Assembly (NCBI RefSeq): GCF_000621745.1
Contig: NZ_KK211339.1
Span: forward strand, 1 to 64,000
Source of the DNA: Clostridium beijerinckii HUN142
GTDB taxonomy: Bacteria > Bacillota > Clostridia > Clostridiales > Clostridiaceae
DNA: 64,000 nucleotides
Direction of reading: 5' to 3'
Shown: positions 46,079 through 54,855 of the stretch, in pieces
Layout of the letters: every line of letters starts with the position of its first letter
How positions within the stretch are numbered: position 1 is the stretch's first letter
Position numbers and translations under genes: made by a program
The notes under the pieces: model-generated
The model's input: the letters and a program-made list of their open reading frames with translations, nothing else
Told to the model about the DNA's origin: nothing
The model's database searches: none

Positions 46079-46168
46079 ATGTTTAAGTTATATTTAGTTA
46101 TGTTTGAATATGTTTTAACACGTTTGGACTATTTTTATCATTTTAGCATCAATGTAAAAATAATACAA
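46079..46168 (-). promoter_or_regulatory. modA promoter with 10-bp repeat operator array
   Basis: On the minus strand, TTGTAT (46168-46163), 17 bases and TAAAAT (46145-46140) form the promoter. Downstream of its start, the plus strand reads ATGTTTAAGT (46079), ATATTTAGTT (46090), ATGTTTGAAT (46100), ATGTTTTAAC (46110) and ACGTTTGGAC (46120): five units on a 10- to 11-bp period, one helical turn. Core promoter and flanking TAGCAT are shared with modB (11030-11115). The regulator at 46259 is the obvious candidate to bind. Confidence 0.7.
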
Positions 46169-46258
46169 TAGCATGTTTTAAAATAAATAACTTAATTGCT
46201 AGAAATTCTTACTTCTAGATGTTAGAATTAATTAAGGTTAAAAAGGAGGGGAAGTTCT

Positions 46259-47215
46259 ATGGAGATTGAAGAATCCCTAACGGCAGTTGAGGTTGCTGAA
46301 TTATTAAAGATAACTAAAAATACTGTGTATGAGTTAGTAAAAAGAGGTGAATTGCCATCATATAAAGTAGGTAAAAAATTAAGGATAGATAAAAGTGATG
46401 TTAACAATTATATAAATAATCAGAAGAAACCAAGGCAAAATAGCGTTGATGATATAGAAAAAATTGAAAGCAAAAATATTACTAAAGCTAATATAGAGTT
46501 GAATTTAGAAAAAAATATTATAATTTCAGGGCAAGATGTGTTATTAGATGTCTTAGCACAACATATAGAAAGAAGTTTAGAAGATATAAGAGTACTACGT
46601 TCCAATATGGGTAGTTATACAAGTTTACATGATTTATATACAGAGAAAGTGTCAGTATCTTCTGTACATCTCTGGGATGGAGATACTAATGAATATAATA
46701 CAGCCTTTGTAAGAAAGCTGCTTCCAGGTATTCCATGCATTTTAATTAATTTAGCATATAGAACACAAGGATTTTATGTTGCAAAAGGTAATCCGTATAA
46801 TATAAAAGATTGGAAAGACTTAAGCAATAAAAAAATATCAATTATAAATAGAGAAAAAGGATCTGGAACTAGAGTCCTATTGGATGAAAAGTTGAGACTG
46901 TACAATATCGATTCAGAATTTATTAAAGGGTACAATACGGAAAAATCTTCTCATCTCTCTGTTGCAAGTAGTATTGCCATGGGAGAAGGAGATTTAGGAA
47001 TAGGAACTGAAAAAGTAGCACTTCAAGTAAGTGGGATTGATTTTATACCAATACAACAAGAGAGATATGATTTAGTTGTAAAGAAGTCTAGTTTAAAAAA
47101 CCCTATTTATAAATTAATTATTGAAATAGTACAATCAGAAATTTTCAAAAAAGAACTTGAGGGTTTAGGTGGATATGATCTAAAGGATATAGGAAAAATA
47201 CTTGCAAAAACATGA
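46259..47215 (+). CDS. HTH plus substrate-binding-domain regulator, probable molybdate sensor
   Basis: 318 residues. Residues 1-55 are an excisionase/MerR-type HTH (LTAVEVAELLKITKNTVYEL). Residues about 85-305 are a periplasmic-binding-protein-like domain without signal peptide, with GTRVLLDEKL and SSIAMGEGDLGIGTE. Such one-component regulators sense molybdate or tungstate in bacteria lacking classical ModE. Its place, divergent from modA across the repeat array, supports that. AGGAGGGG precedes the ATG. The ligand and the binding site are inference. Confidence 0.82.
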   Translation: MEIEESLTAVEVAELLKITKNTVYELVKRGELPSYKVGKKLRIDKSDVNNYINNQKKPRQNSVDDIEKIESKNITKANIELNLEKNIIISGQDVLLDVLAQHIERSLEDIRVLRSNMGSYTSLHDLYTEKVSVSSVHLWDGDTNEYNTAFVRKLLPGIPCILINLAYRTQGFYVAKGNPYNIKDWKDLSNKKISIINREKGSGTRVLLDEKLRLYNIDSEFIKGYNTEKSSHLSVASSIAMGEGDLGIGTEKVALQVSGIDFIPIQQERYDLVVKKSSLKNPIYKLIIEIVQSEIFKKELEGLGGYDLKDIGKILAKT

Positions 47216-47260
47216 TAAGTAATATAATATATAAAATTAATAGAATATTTTATAAGTGCA

Positions 47261-47291
47261 AAGGTGCAGTGAGTTAACTGCACCTTTTTTG
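47261..47291 (+). terminator. Terminator after the mod regulator
   Basis: AAGGTGCAGT (47261-47270) pairs with ACTGCACCTT (47277-47286), followed by TTTT. Confidence 0.9.
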
Positions 47292-47347
47292 CGTGGGATC
47301 AATTTCAATATAATAAATATTCAAATTTAAATTAAAGGGAGGGCATT

Positions 47348-47962
47348 ATGGAAAAAATAGCAGTATTTTTAAAGGAAAATGATGAAATAGGATCTTTTAC
47401 AGAATCAAAATGCGTAAATATATTTGTAAATGAATATGGAGGTTGGCTAATAAAAAAGAAATTAAATGTAGATTTGAGTAATGTCAACAACATGAAGGCT
47501 ATTAGAGAGACATTTTTAAAATTGATTTCAGAAATGGAGGATTGCAGAATAGTTGTAGTAAATAAAGCATTCGGAATTCCATATAGTGTTTTTTATGCAG
47601 AAGATTTTAGTGTTTGGGAATTGGAAGGAAACCCATTTGATTATTTTGACGAAATTATTAAAAATGAAATGGTCCAAGAGGAGAATGAAAATAAAGAAGT
47701 TGAAATTGCTAAGAAACTTGGCGATGGATATTTCATGATAGATCTACAGGAATTAGAGCTGATAAATCCTGAAATAACTTCTAAAAAGGCAATAATTCCT
47801 TATTTAGAAAAAGAGGATGTAAAAAAAATAAAAGTACACTGTTGTCATGTACCACCTTGGCTGGTTGCAAAAATGGACAAGGGTGAAATATTGTTATCCA
47901 TTAATGAGATAAAAAGAAATGATTATATGGTAACTGTACAGAAAAATGTTTCAGGCAAATGA
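47348..47962 (+). CDS. AnfO-like nitrogenase accessory protein
   Basis: 204 residues. The N-terminus (KIAVFLKE, then VNIFVNEYGGW), the middle (MEDCRIVVVNKAFGIPYSVF, WELEGNPFDYFDEI) and the tail CCHVPPWL fit my memory of the AnfO family, a protein first linked to the iron-only nitrogenase. No anfHDGK genes are in the window, and the gene lies 1.4 kb before a molybdenum-type nifH. A role in cofactor maturation or protection is inference. GGGAGG precedes the ATG. Confidence 0.65.
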   Translation: MEKIAVFLKENDEIGSFTESKCVNIFVNEYGGWLIKKKLNVDLSNVNNMKAIRETFLKLISEMEDCRIVVVNKAFGIPYSVFYAEDFSVWELEGNPFDYFDEIIKNEMVQEENENKEVEIAKKLGDGYFMIDLQELELINPEITSKKAIIPYLEKEDVKKIKVHCCHVPPWLVAKMDKGEILLSINEIKRNDYMVTVQKNVSGK

Positions 47963-47990
47963 AAGAAATAATAGACTAGGGGGCAAATTT

Positions 47991-48920
47991 ATGAAGAAAA
48001 TAATAACTAAGTATGGTATTTTAAATGATGCTATTATTGCCGATTATTATTCCACTGGGGAACCAGAAGAGTATAAGTTGGATGAATACAGTGAATTAAA
48101 AGTTTTAGACTATAATTTAGTACCGTTGTATGGATTTGTAGATGAAAGAAGAAAAGAATTTCCACCAGTAAAGGTATTTAAGAATGGCAATATTAAGAGT
48201 ATTTCATTAAATGATTTGACAGTAATAAATACTAGTATAGGTGTATTTGAAGTTGAAAAAATAACATTCTATGAAGATGGTGAAATAAATAGATTGTTTC
48301 CTTTGGAGGGAAGATTGTCAGGGTATTGGACTGAAGATGATGAATATAAATTGGCAAAAACTTATAAATTTAGTTTTGATTTTTCGTCATTTGAAGCTAA
48401 GATTATGTCTCTTCATTTTTATGAAACACGAGAACTTAAAAGTATCACATTGTGGCCAAAAGAAAAAATTAAAATAACTGTTGGAGAATATAATTTTGCA
48501 GGCAGAATAGGAGTCTCCTTATATAAAAGTGGAAAAATAAAATCCTGTGAGCCAATAAGGGCAACAAATATAAAAACACCTATTGGAAAAATCGAAGCTT
48601 ATGACGTTAATGCAATGGGAATTCATGGGGATAGTAATTCTTTAGAATTTTATGAGGATGGAAGTATAAAATCTCTTATTACATCTACTAATACAATTAC
48701 AATTAAAACATCGGAAGGTGACACGATTTTTCATTCTCCAAAAAAAATTAGATTGTATTCTAACAGTGAAGTTCTGGATACGATAACTTTAAAGGTGGAA
48801 TTTATTGATGATAAGGTAATAATAGATAAACAATATGAATATGAGATTAAAGAAAATACATTTGAGATAAAAGCATTTGGAGAAAGACATTTTACTCTTA
48901 ATGGAGATAGAAATAAATAA
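47991..48920 (+). CDS. Unknown protein with MORN-like repeats, nif-linked
   Basis: 309 residues, not assigned to a family with confidence. Several segments of the type KVFKNGNIKSISL, TFYEDGEINRL, HFYETRELKSITLW, SLYKSGKIKSC and EFYEDGSIKSLI recur every 35-55 residues. They resemble MORN_2-type beta-hairpin repeats. There is no signal peptide or membrane segment. It starts 28 bases after the anfO-like gene, so the two share an operon just before the nif promoter. The start is ATG at 47991 with AGGGGGC upstream. Confidence 0.6.
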   Translation: MKKIITKYGILNDAIIADYYSTGEPEEYKLDEYSELKVLDYNLVPLYGFVDERRKEFPPVKVFKNGNIKSISLNDLTVINTSIGVFEVEKITFYEDGEINRLFPLEGRLSGYWTEDDEYKLAKTYKFSFDFSSFEAKIMSLHFYETRELKSITLWPKEKIKITVGEYNFAGRIGVSLYKSGKIKSCEPIRATNIKTPIGKIEAYDVNAMGIHGDSNSLEFYEDGSIKSLITSTNTITIKTSEGDTIFHSPKKIRLYSNSEVLDTITLKVEFIDDKVIIDKQYEYEIKENTFEIKAFGERHFTLNGDRNK

Positions 48921-49014
48921 TTCTCATTAAATTTAACAAAACACGAATGATTTTGATAAATTGATAAAAAAATATCGTTATCATTAAAAAAGTTATAGAA
49001 AATAAAAAAATAGT

Positions 49015-49042
49015 TTGCAATATTGATTTTTTGTGATATTAT
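49015..49042 (+). promoter_or_regulatory. Candidate nif operon promoter
   Basis: TTGCAA (49015-49020), 16 bases and TATTAT (49037-49042). A start near 49050 would give a leader of about 330 bases before nifH that contains the two-hairpin attenuator at 49157-49219. Confidence 0.5.
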
Positions 49043-49156
49043 AGTTTCAATAAGTAAAACAAGCAAATGAAAAACAGAAATTAATAAAAAAGTAATTTAT
49101 ACACAAGTTTTTTTGAAATAATATAACTTGAATTAAATAATAAATATTAACCTGTC

Positions 49157-49219
49157 ATTAAGGCAATGGAGTCTAAGTGTTTAACTCAATGAGGAAGTTA
49201 ACATCTTAGATTTTTTTTT
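49157..49219 (+). promoter_or_regulatory. Two-hairpin attenuator in the nifH leader, ANTAR-type candidate
   Basis: Hairpin P1 pairs 49157-49164 with 49171-49178 (one mismatch) around hexaloop AATGGA. Two bases later, hairpin P2 pairs 49181-49187 with 49194-49201 (one bulged A) around hexaloop AATGAG. Both loops have A at position 1 and G at position 4, the known ANTAR recognition rule. The alternative hairpin 49172-49210, followed by nine T, is an intrinsic terminator and uses the 3' strand of P1. So P1 and the terminator exclude each other. No ANTAR gene lies in the window. Confidence 0.65.
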
Positions 49220-49378
49220 ACAATGAAAGGACAAAGAAGTCTATTTTATTATAACTATTAATAGTTAAATAAATTAGGCTTATTTTTTTAAACTAATTTA
49301 CTGTTATATTAATACAAATAAGTTATAACGACCCATTTGGGCTTATATAATCTATTTAATTAAGAGGAGGAAACTAAT

Positions 49379-50200
49379 ATGAGACAAGTAGCTATTTATG
49401 GAAAAGGTGGTATAGGAAAATCTACAACTACACAAAATTTAACTTCAGCTTTAGCTGAAATGGGAAAGAATATAATGATCGTAGGATGTGATCCTAAAGC
49501 AGATTCTACAAGATTAGTTCTTGGAGGTTTAGCACAAAAAACAGTTTTAGATACTTTAAGAGAAGAAGGAGACGACATTGAATTAGATGCAATCTTAAAA
49601 ACAGGATATGGAAATATAAGATGCGTTGAATCAGGCGGACCAGAACCAGGAGTTGGATGTGCAGGTAGAGGTATTATTACTTCAATAGGAATGCTTGAAC
49701 AATTAGGAGCATATACACCTGATTTAGATTATGTATTCTATGATGTACTCGGAGACGTTGTATGTGGTGGTTTTGCAATGCCAATCAGAGAAGGTAAGGC
49801 ACAGGAAATATACATCGTTGCATCTGGAGAAATGATGGCATTATATGCAGCTAACAACATTTCAAAAGGTATTCAAAAATATGCTAAAACTGGTGGAGTT
49901 AGATTAGGTGGAATCATCTGTAATAGTAGAAAAGTTGATAAAGAATTAGACCTTTTAGAAGCTTTTGCAAAAGAACTTGGAAGTCAACTTATCCATTTCG
50001 TACCAAGAGATAACATGGTTCAAAGAGCTGAGATACACAAACAAACAGTTATAGAATTTGATCCCAAAGCTGATCAAGCAGATGAATACAGAACATTAGC
50101 TAAGAATATAAACGAAAATAAAATGTTTGTTATTCCAAAACCAATGAAGCAAGAAAGATTAGAAGAAATCTTAATGGAATATGGTTTAATGGATATCTAA
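49379..50200 (+). CDS. nifH: Nitrogenase iron protein
   Basis: 273 residues. The P-loop GKGGIGKST is at 8-16. The [4Fe-4S] cysteines lie in GCAGRGI (with the conserved Arg that can be ADP-ribosylated) and VVCGGFAMP. As a dimer it reduces the MoFe protein with ATP hydrolysis. GAGGAGG precedes the ATG. It is the first gene behind the attenuator and is followed by nifI1. The short form, ending ILMEYGLMDI, resembles C. pasteurianum NifH. Confidence 0.97.
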   Translation: MRQVAIYGKGGIGKSTTTQNLTSALAEMGKNIMIVGCDPKADSTRLVLGGLAQKTVLDTLREEGDDIELDAILKTGYGNIRCVESGGPEPGVGCAGRGIITSIGMLEQLGAYTPDLDYVFYDVLGDVVCGGFAMPIREGKAQEIYIVASGEMMALYAANNISKGIQKYAKTGGVRLGGIICNSRKVDKELDLLEAFAKELGSQLIHFVPRDNMVQRAEIHKQTVIEFDPKADQADEYRTLAKNINENKMFVIPKPMKQERLEEILMEYGLMDI

Positions 50201-50297
50201 GATAAAAAGCAAAATATTATATAAAAGCAAATAATTTTTTATATATGTTAAGACTTATATCTAAAACAAAATATAGAATAAAAGGAGATAGAGAGAT

Positions 50298-50624
50298 ATG
50301 TATATGATTCGCGCAATAATAAGACCAGAAAGGGTTAGTACTGTGCTTTCAGAATTATTGGATGCTGGATTCCCAGAAGTAACGAAGATGGCGGTTTATG
50401 GTAGAGGTAAACAAAAAGGAATCAAAGTTGGAGAAATATATTATGATGAACTTCCCAAAGAAATGCTTCTAATTGCTGTTAAAGATGAAGATAAAGATGA
50501 TGTTATAAAGGTAATAATTAGAAATTCTAGAACAGGAGAAAAGGGCGCATTTGGAGATGGAAAAATATTCGTTGCACCAATTGAGGAAGTATACACTGTA
50601 AGTAGTGGAAAATCAGGATTATAA
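50298..50624 (+). CDS. nifI1: PII-like nitrogenase regulator NifI1
   Basis: 108 residues of the PII/GlnB fold. It starts MYMIRAIIRPERVSTVL and carries the conserved GRGKQKGIKVG in the T-loop region and TGEKGAFGDGKIFV at the nucleotide site. Between nifH and nifD, with a second PII gene, this is the NifI pair. NifI1 and NifI2 together bind and inhibit dinitrogenase when ammonia is available, relieved by 2-oxoglutarate. The ribosome site is AAGGAGAT. Confidence 0.92.
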   Translation: MYMIRAIIRPERVSTVLSELLDAGFPEVTKMAVYGRGKQKGIKVGEIYYDELPKEMLLIAVKDEDKDDVIKVIIRNSRTGEKGAFGDGKIFVAPIEEVYTVSSGKSGL

Positions 50625-50647
50625 AAAGAATTAGGAGGAATAGCTTT

Positions 50648-51031
50648 ATGAAAGAAGTTATGTGTATTATTCGTTTGAATAAAGTTAATAGAACCAAAGA
50701 AGCACTCGCACAAGCTGGCTTTCCATCGATTACTTGCAGAAAAGTACTTGGAAGAGGTAAGAAATCAATTGATATAGCTTTAGTTGAAGCTTATATGGAA
50801 ACTGGTGAAGTACCGCCAACATCGTATGGTGAGAATTTATCGGAAAGAGGCAGATTAATACCTAAAAGATTTATAACTTTAGTAGTAAAAGATGATGAAG
50901 TGAAAACAGTAGTGGATACCGTGGTAAGTGTAAATTCAACTGGGACTCCAGGAGATGGAAAGATATTTGTATTACCAGTTGAAGAAGTATACAGAGTCAG
51001 AGATGGACAAATAGGTGAAGAGGCAATTTAA
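50648..51031 (+). CDS. nifI2: PII-like nitrogenase regulator NifI2
   Basis: 127 residues, PII fold with the longer NifI2 T-loop (about residues 35-70, containing YMETGEVPPTSYGENLSER). The nucleotide-site segment is STGTPGDGKIFVLPVEEV. It works with NifI1 in post-translational switch-off of nitrogenase. AGGAGG lies before the ATG, 23 bases after nifI1. Confidence 0.92.
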   Translation: MKEVMCIIRLNKVNRTKEALAQAGFPSITCRKVLGRGKKSIDIALVEAYMETGEVPPTSYGENLSERGRLIPKRFITLVVKDDEVKTVVDTVVSVNSTGTPGDGKIFVLPVEEVYRVRDGQIGEEAI

Positions 51032-51049
51032 AGTGTGGAGGTGAAGTTA

Positions 51050-52636
51050 ATGAGTAAAGTTGATAGTGTTTTGGACAAGTATAGTGCCAAAGTATACAAA
51101 AATAGAAAAAAACATATGCTTGAACTTGAGCAGGAAACTCAAGAGATAGATGCAAATAGAAGAACTATACCAGGGGTTATGACACATAGAGGATGTTGTT
51201 ATGCTGGATGTAAAGGTGTTGTTCTTGGACCATTAAAAGATATAGTACTTTTAACTCATGGACCGATAGGATGTGGATATTATTCATGGGGTACTAGAAG
51301 AAATAAAGCAGTACCACAGAAAGGTGACGGAAACTTTATACAATATTGTTTTTCTACAAATTTAGGTGAAAGTGATATCGTATTTGGTGGAGAAAAGAAA
51401 TTAAAGGCTGCTATAAAAGAAATTGTAGATATATTTAATCCAAAAGCAATATTTATCTGTGCGACATGTCCAGTTGGACTTATAGGTGATGACTTACCAG
51501 CGGTTGCAAATGAATCTAAAGAATTGTATGGAATTGATGTTATATCATTCCCTTGTGAAGGATATAAAGGTGTATCTCAATCAGCCGGACATCATATTGC
51601 AAATAACAAGCTGATAAAATCTGTAATAGGAACTATGGATTACACACCGAAAACTCATTCAGTTAATATCCTTGGTGAATATAACATAGGTGGTGACGCT
51701 TGGGAAATAGAAAGAATTCTAAAGAAAATAGGCTATGAAGTTATATCAGTCATGACAGGTGATGCTAGCATTGACGATATAAGAAAAGCCCATACTGCAG
51801 ATTTAAATCTAGTCCAATGTCACCGTTCCATTAATTATATCGCAGAAATGATGAAAATTCAATATGGTACTGCGTGGATAAAAGTTGATTTTATCGGGGT
51901 TGATTGTACTGTTAGAACTTTAAGAGACATTGCTAAATTCTTTAATGATCCAGAGTTCACAGAAAGAACTGAAGCAGTTATAGCTGAAGAACTTGAAGAT
52001 ATTAAAGATGATATGGATTATTATAGAAGCAAGTTAACTGGTAAAAAAGCAGGTTTATATGTTGGAGGTTCAAGATCTCACCATTATCAAATGCTATTAA
52101 ATGATTTAGGTGTAGAAACATTAGTTGCAGGATTTGAATTCGCACATAGAGACGATTATGAAGGTAGAGAAGTAATACCAACTATAATTGAAGATGCGGA
52201 TTTGAAAAATATCGAAGTATTAGAAGTAGAAAAAATTGAAGGTAAATATAAACCAGTGAAAACAGATGAAGAATTAGAAGAATTAAAGAAAGAAATTGTC
52301 AATTTAGAATACTATCCAGGTATGATGCGTGACATGAAAAAAGGTTCAATTGTAGTTGATGATTTAAATGAATTTGAAACAGAAGAATTTATTAAAAAGT
52401 TAAAACTTGATATGTTTTTCTCAGGCATTAAGGATAAATATATAATACAAAAAGGTGGAGTATTATCAAGACAATTGCACTCTTATGATTATAGTGGACC
52501 TTATGCAGGATTTAAGGGCGCTGCAAATTTTGGTAGAGATGTAACAATGAGTTTATATACTCCAGCATGGAAATACACTGTAGCTCCATGGAAAACAGAA
52601 TCAATATTAGAAGGAACATTTGGAGGTGAGGTATAA
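51050..52636 (+). CDS. nifD: Nitrogenase MoFe protein alpha chain
   Basis: 528 residues. P-cluster cysteines lie in RGCCYAGCKG, GPIGCGYYSWG and ICATCPVG. FeMo-co ligands are Cys in LVQCHRSINY and His in LHSYDYSGPYAGFKGA. About 50 extra residues near 385-430 (rich in Glu and Lys) are typical of the C. pasteurianum-type alpha chain. The start is ATG at 51050 after GGAGGTG; an upstream frame from 51035 lacks a site. Its stop overlaps the nifK start as TAATG. Confidence 0.97.
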   Translation: MSKVDSVLDKYSAKVYKNRKKHMLELEQETQEIDANRRTIPGVMTHRGCCYAGCKGVVLGPLKDIVLLTHGPIGCGYYSWGTRRNKAVPQKGDGNFIQYCFSTNLGESDIVFGGEKKLKAAIKEIVDIFNPKAIFICATCPVGLIGDDLPAVANESKELYGIDVISFPCEGYKGVSQSAGHHIANNKLIKSVIGTMDYTPKTHSVNILGEYNIGGDAWEIERILKKIGYEVISVMTGDASIDDIRKAHTADLNLVQCHRSINYIAEMMKIQYGTAWIKVDFIGVDCTVRTLRDIAKFFNDPEFTERTEAVIAEELEDIKDDMDYYRSKLTGKKAGLYVGGSRSHHYQMLLNDLGVETLVAGFEFAHRDDYEGREVIPTIIEDADLKNIEVLEVEKIEGKYKPVKTDEELEELKKEIVNLEYYPGMMRDMKKGSIVVDDLNEFETEEFIKKLKLDMFFSGIKDKYIIQKGGVLSRQLHSYDYSGPYAGFKGAANFGRDVTMSLYTPAWKYTVAPWKTESILEGTFGGEV

Positions 52637-54000
52637 TGTTAGATTTAACTCCTAAAGAAATGAAAGAAAGAAAAGCGATTACTATTAATCCTAGTAAAAC
52701 ATGTCAACCTGTGGGCGCTATGTATGCAGCTCTTGGAGTTCATGGATGTATGCCGCACAGTCATGGTTCACAAGGTTGCTGTTCATATCATAGAACAGTT
52801 TTATCTAGACACTTTAAAGAACCTGCGATAGCAACAAGTTCATCATTTAGTGAAGGTGCTTGCGTATTTGGTGGAGGCAGTAATATTAAAACTGCTGTTA
52901 AAAATATCTTTGATATGTATAATCCGGAAATAATTGCAGTTCATACTACATGTTTATCAGAAACAATTGGTGATGACTTAAAGGGTTTTATTGATGCTAT
53001 AGATATTCCAGAAGGAAAATATGTGTTGCATGCAAATACTCCAAGTTATGTTGGATCACATATTACTGGATTCTCTAATATGGTTTCAGGTTTTATTAAA
53101 GGTTTATCCAAAACAACTGGAGTAAAGAACGGAAAAATGTGTGTAATCCCTGGATTCGTTAATCCTGGTGACATGCGTGAAGTAAAGAGATTATTAAAGC
53201 TTATGGGTGTAGATTTTACAATGTTACCAGATACAACTGGAGTTTTAGATGCTCCAATGACTGGGAAATATGAAATGTATCCAAAGGGTGGTACAAAGAT
53301 TCAAGATATTATTGAATTAGGTGACTGCGAAAAAACATTAGCACTAGGAAGCTTTGCTTCAGAAGGAGGAGCATCTACTCTTGAAAAATTATATAAAGTT
53401 CCATATTCTACATTAAAGATGCCAATAGGTATTGGTTCTACAGATGATTTAATCATGGAATTAAGTAAATTCAGTAAGCAACAAGTTCCTTATGAACTTG
53501 AAGAAGAAAGAGGACAATTAGTTGATATAATGATTGACTCTCATCCATATTATGATGGAAAGAAAGTAGCTTTATATGGAGATCCAGATGTGCTAATTGC
53601 TTTATCTAAATTCTTATTAGAACTTGGAATGATTCCTAAGTATGTAATTACAGGAACTCCATCCAATGTATTTGAAAAACAAATGAAAGCATTATTTGAT
53701 GAATTTGGTGTTGAAGGCTGCATAGCTAAACAAGATTCAGATCTTTTTGAATTGCATCAATTAATTAAGAATGAACCTGTTGATTTACTAATGGGTGGTA
53801 CTCATGGTAAATACATAGCAAGAGCTGAAGATATTCCACTAGTTAGAATTGGATTCCCAGTATTAGATAGATATGTTCATTCATATATGCCTAATGTTGG
53901 ATATAGAGGTGCTATGAGATTATTAGAATTAATGCTTGGTGCATTAATGGATAGACAAGATAGAGACGTAAAAGATGAAGATTTTGAATTAGTAATGTAG
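52636..54000 (+). CDS. nifK: Nitrogenase MoFe protein beta chain
   Basis: 454 residues, the short clostridial form without the N-terminal extension of proteobacterial NifK. P-cluster cysteines are visible in KTCQPVGAMYAALGVHGCMPHSHGSQGC and HTTCLSE. It pairs with NifD in the alpha2beta2 dinitrogenase. It is coupled to nifD by the TAATG overlap with GGAGGTG inside nifD. Nearly 1 kb of repeats separates it from nifE. Confidence 0.97.
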   Translation: MLDLTPKEMKERKAITINPSKTCQPVGAMYAALGVHGCMPHSHGSQGCCSYHRTVLSRHFKEPAIATSSSFSEGACVFGGGSNIKTAVKNIFDMYNPEIIAVHTTCLSETIGDDLKGFIDAIDIPEGKYVLHANTPSYVGSHITGFSNMVSGFIKGLSKTTGVKNGKMCVIPGFVNPGDMREVKRLLKLMGVDFTMLPDTTGVLDAPMTGKYEMYPKGGTKIQDIIELGDCEKTLALGSFASEGGASTLEKLYKVPYSTLKMPIGIGSTDDLIMELSKFSKQQVPYELEEERGQLVDIMIDSHPYYDGKKVALYGDPDVLIALSKFLLELGMIPKYVITGTPSNVFEKQMKALFDEFGVEGCIAKQDSDLFELHQLIKNEPVDLLMGGTHGKYIARAEDIPLVRIGFPVLDRYVHSYMPNVGYRGAMRLLELMLGALMDRQDRDVKDEDFELVM

Positions 54001-54014
54001 ATAAATATGTATAA

Positions 54015-54239
54015 TTACCGAAATCATAAATATTTTGATTCCGAAAAACTATGAAAATATCGCTGAAGGTTCTAAGCAGCAGGTTGTATCCAATTTAGCA
54101 TGCTCCAACTTTCAGTTTGACAAGCTAAATTGGAACAACCTACAGCTAAGAACCTTTAACAGCTCATTTTCAAATGTTTTCTCCACAAATATATTTATGA
54201 TTTCTAGTGAAAATATGAACTTAAAGTTTTGGTAATTTC
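54015..54239. repeat. Family B palindromic element
   Basis: Arms AAGGTTCTAAGC, AGGTTGT and CCAATTTAGC pair with GCTAAATTGG, ACAACCT and GCTAAGAACCTT around the centre ATGCTCCAACTTTCAGTTTG. A 66-codon frame (54035-54235) inside is not a gene. Confidence 0.8.
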
Positions 54240-54308
54240 TAATGAGGAAATCCTACATTAGTATTCTAAATGCAACACTGCATATTATGACTCTTGTGGT
54301 TACAAAAT

Positions 54309-54568
54309 AGTACCTACTATTTCTGGTGTAGTGTATATTTCAAAACTTAAATTTATTTTTGAAATTATTTATCTAAAAATAGTGTGTGAAGTAAGTGTTT
54401 AATAAGTATTTAGTGGAAAGATGTGTATTTGGGATAGAGTCTTCACTGCAAGTTAAGTTTAAATGTTGATTTATTTATTTAAAAGAGTATCAACCATTTC
54501 TGGTGTAGTGTATATCTAAAATTTAAATTTGTTTTTTAAATTTATTTATTTGGAAAGAGTGTGTGAAA
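54309..54568. repeat. Two direct copies of an 80-bp repeat (family C)
   Basis: 54309-54390 and 54486-54568 share CTATTTCTGGTGTAGTGTATA, then AAATTTATTTTT-like runs and AGTGTGTGAA. They lie in the non-coding stretch between nifK and nifE. Function unknown. Confidence 0.65.
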
Positions 54569-54587
54569 ATAGTATAAACCAAATCAT

Positions 54588-54674
54588 ATGTATATGTTGC
54601 AATTCACAATTGAGTCTAAAATTCTTGCAATATTTTTAGAATTATGATGACGAATTAGTTTTGCAACATATATA
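54588..54674. repeat. Palindrome-ended repeat (family D), copy 1
   Basis: Ends TATATGTTGCAA and TTGCAACATATA are inverted. The interior (TTGCAATATTTTTAGAATTAT) recurs at 61862-61942. Confidence 0.7.
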
Positions 54675-54685
54675 GAACAATATAA

Positions 54686-54770
54686 AAAATATACCCCTAT
54701 AAAAAAAGCAGCTATGCTGCAATTAAGATCTTGAATAAAAAAAGCAACTATGATGCAATTAAGATTTTAG
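54686..54770. repeat. Tandem short repeat (family E)
   Basis: AAAAAAAGCAGCTATGCTGC then AATTAAGATCTTG at 54701-54733 and a second copy with AGCAACTATGATGC at 54736-54770. The flank from 54686 extends the match to 13979-14028. Confidence 0.65.
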
Positions 54771-54811
54771 AAGATATGTTAAATTCAAAAAAGTTAATAA
54801 TTTCAATGATT

Positions 54812-54855
54812 GAGCAATTGAACATGGATAAAACATGTCAATTGCTCTATTTATT
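54812..54855 (+). terminator. Terminator-like hairpin between nifK and nifE
   Basis: GAGCAATTG, AA and CATG pair with CATG, T and CAATTGCTC, followed by TATTTATT. It would end nifK transcription, so nifE may need its own promoter or read-through control. Confidence 0.7.

Noticed and set aside
47348..47962. An iron-only nitrogenase system, because of the AnfO-like gene.
   Set aside because: No anfH, anfD, anfG or anfK in the window; nifD and nifK carry Mo-type features and nifE, nifN and split nifV are present.
54035..54235. 66-codon frame after nifK.
   Set aside because: Lies entirely in a family B palindrome; not kept in the other copies.
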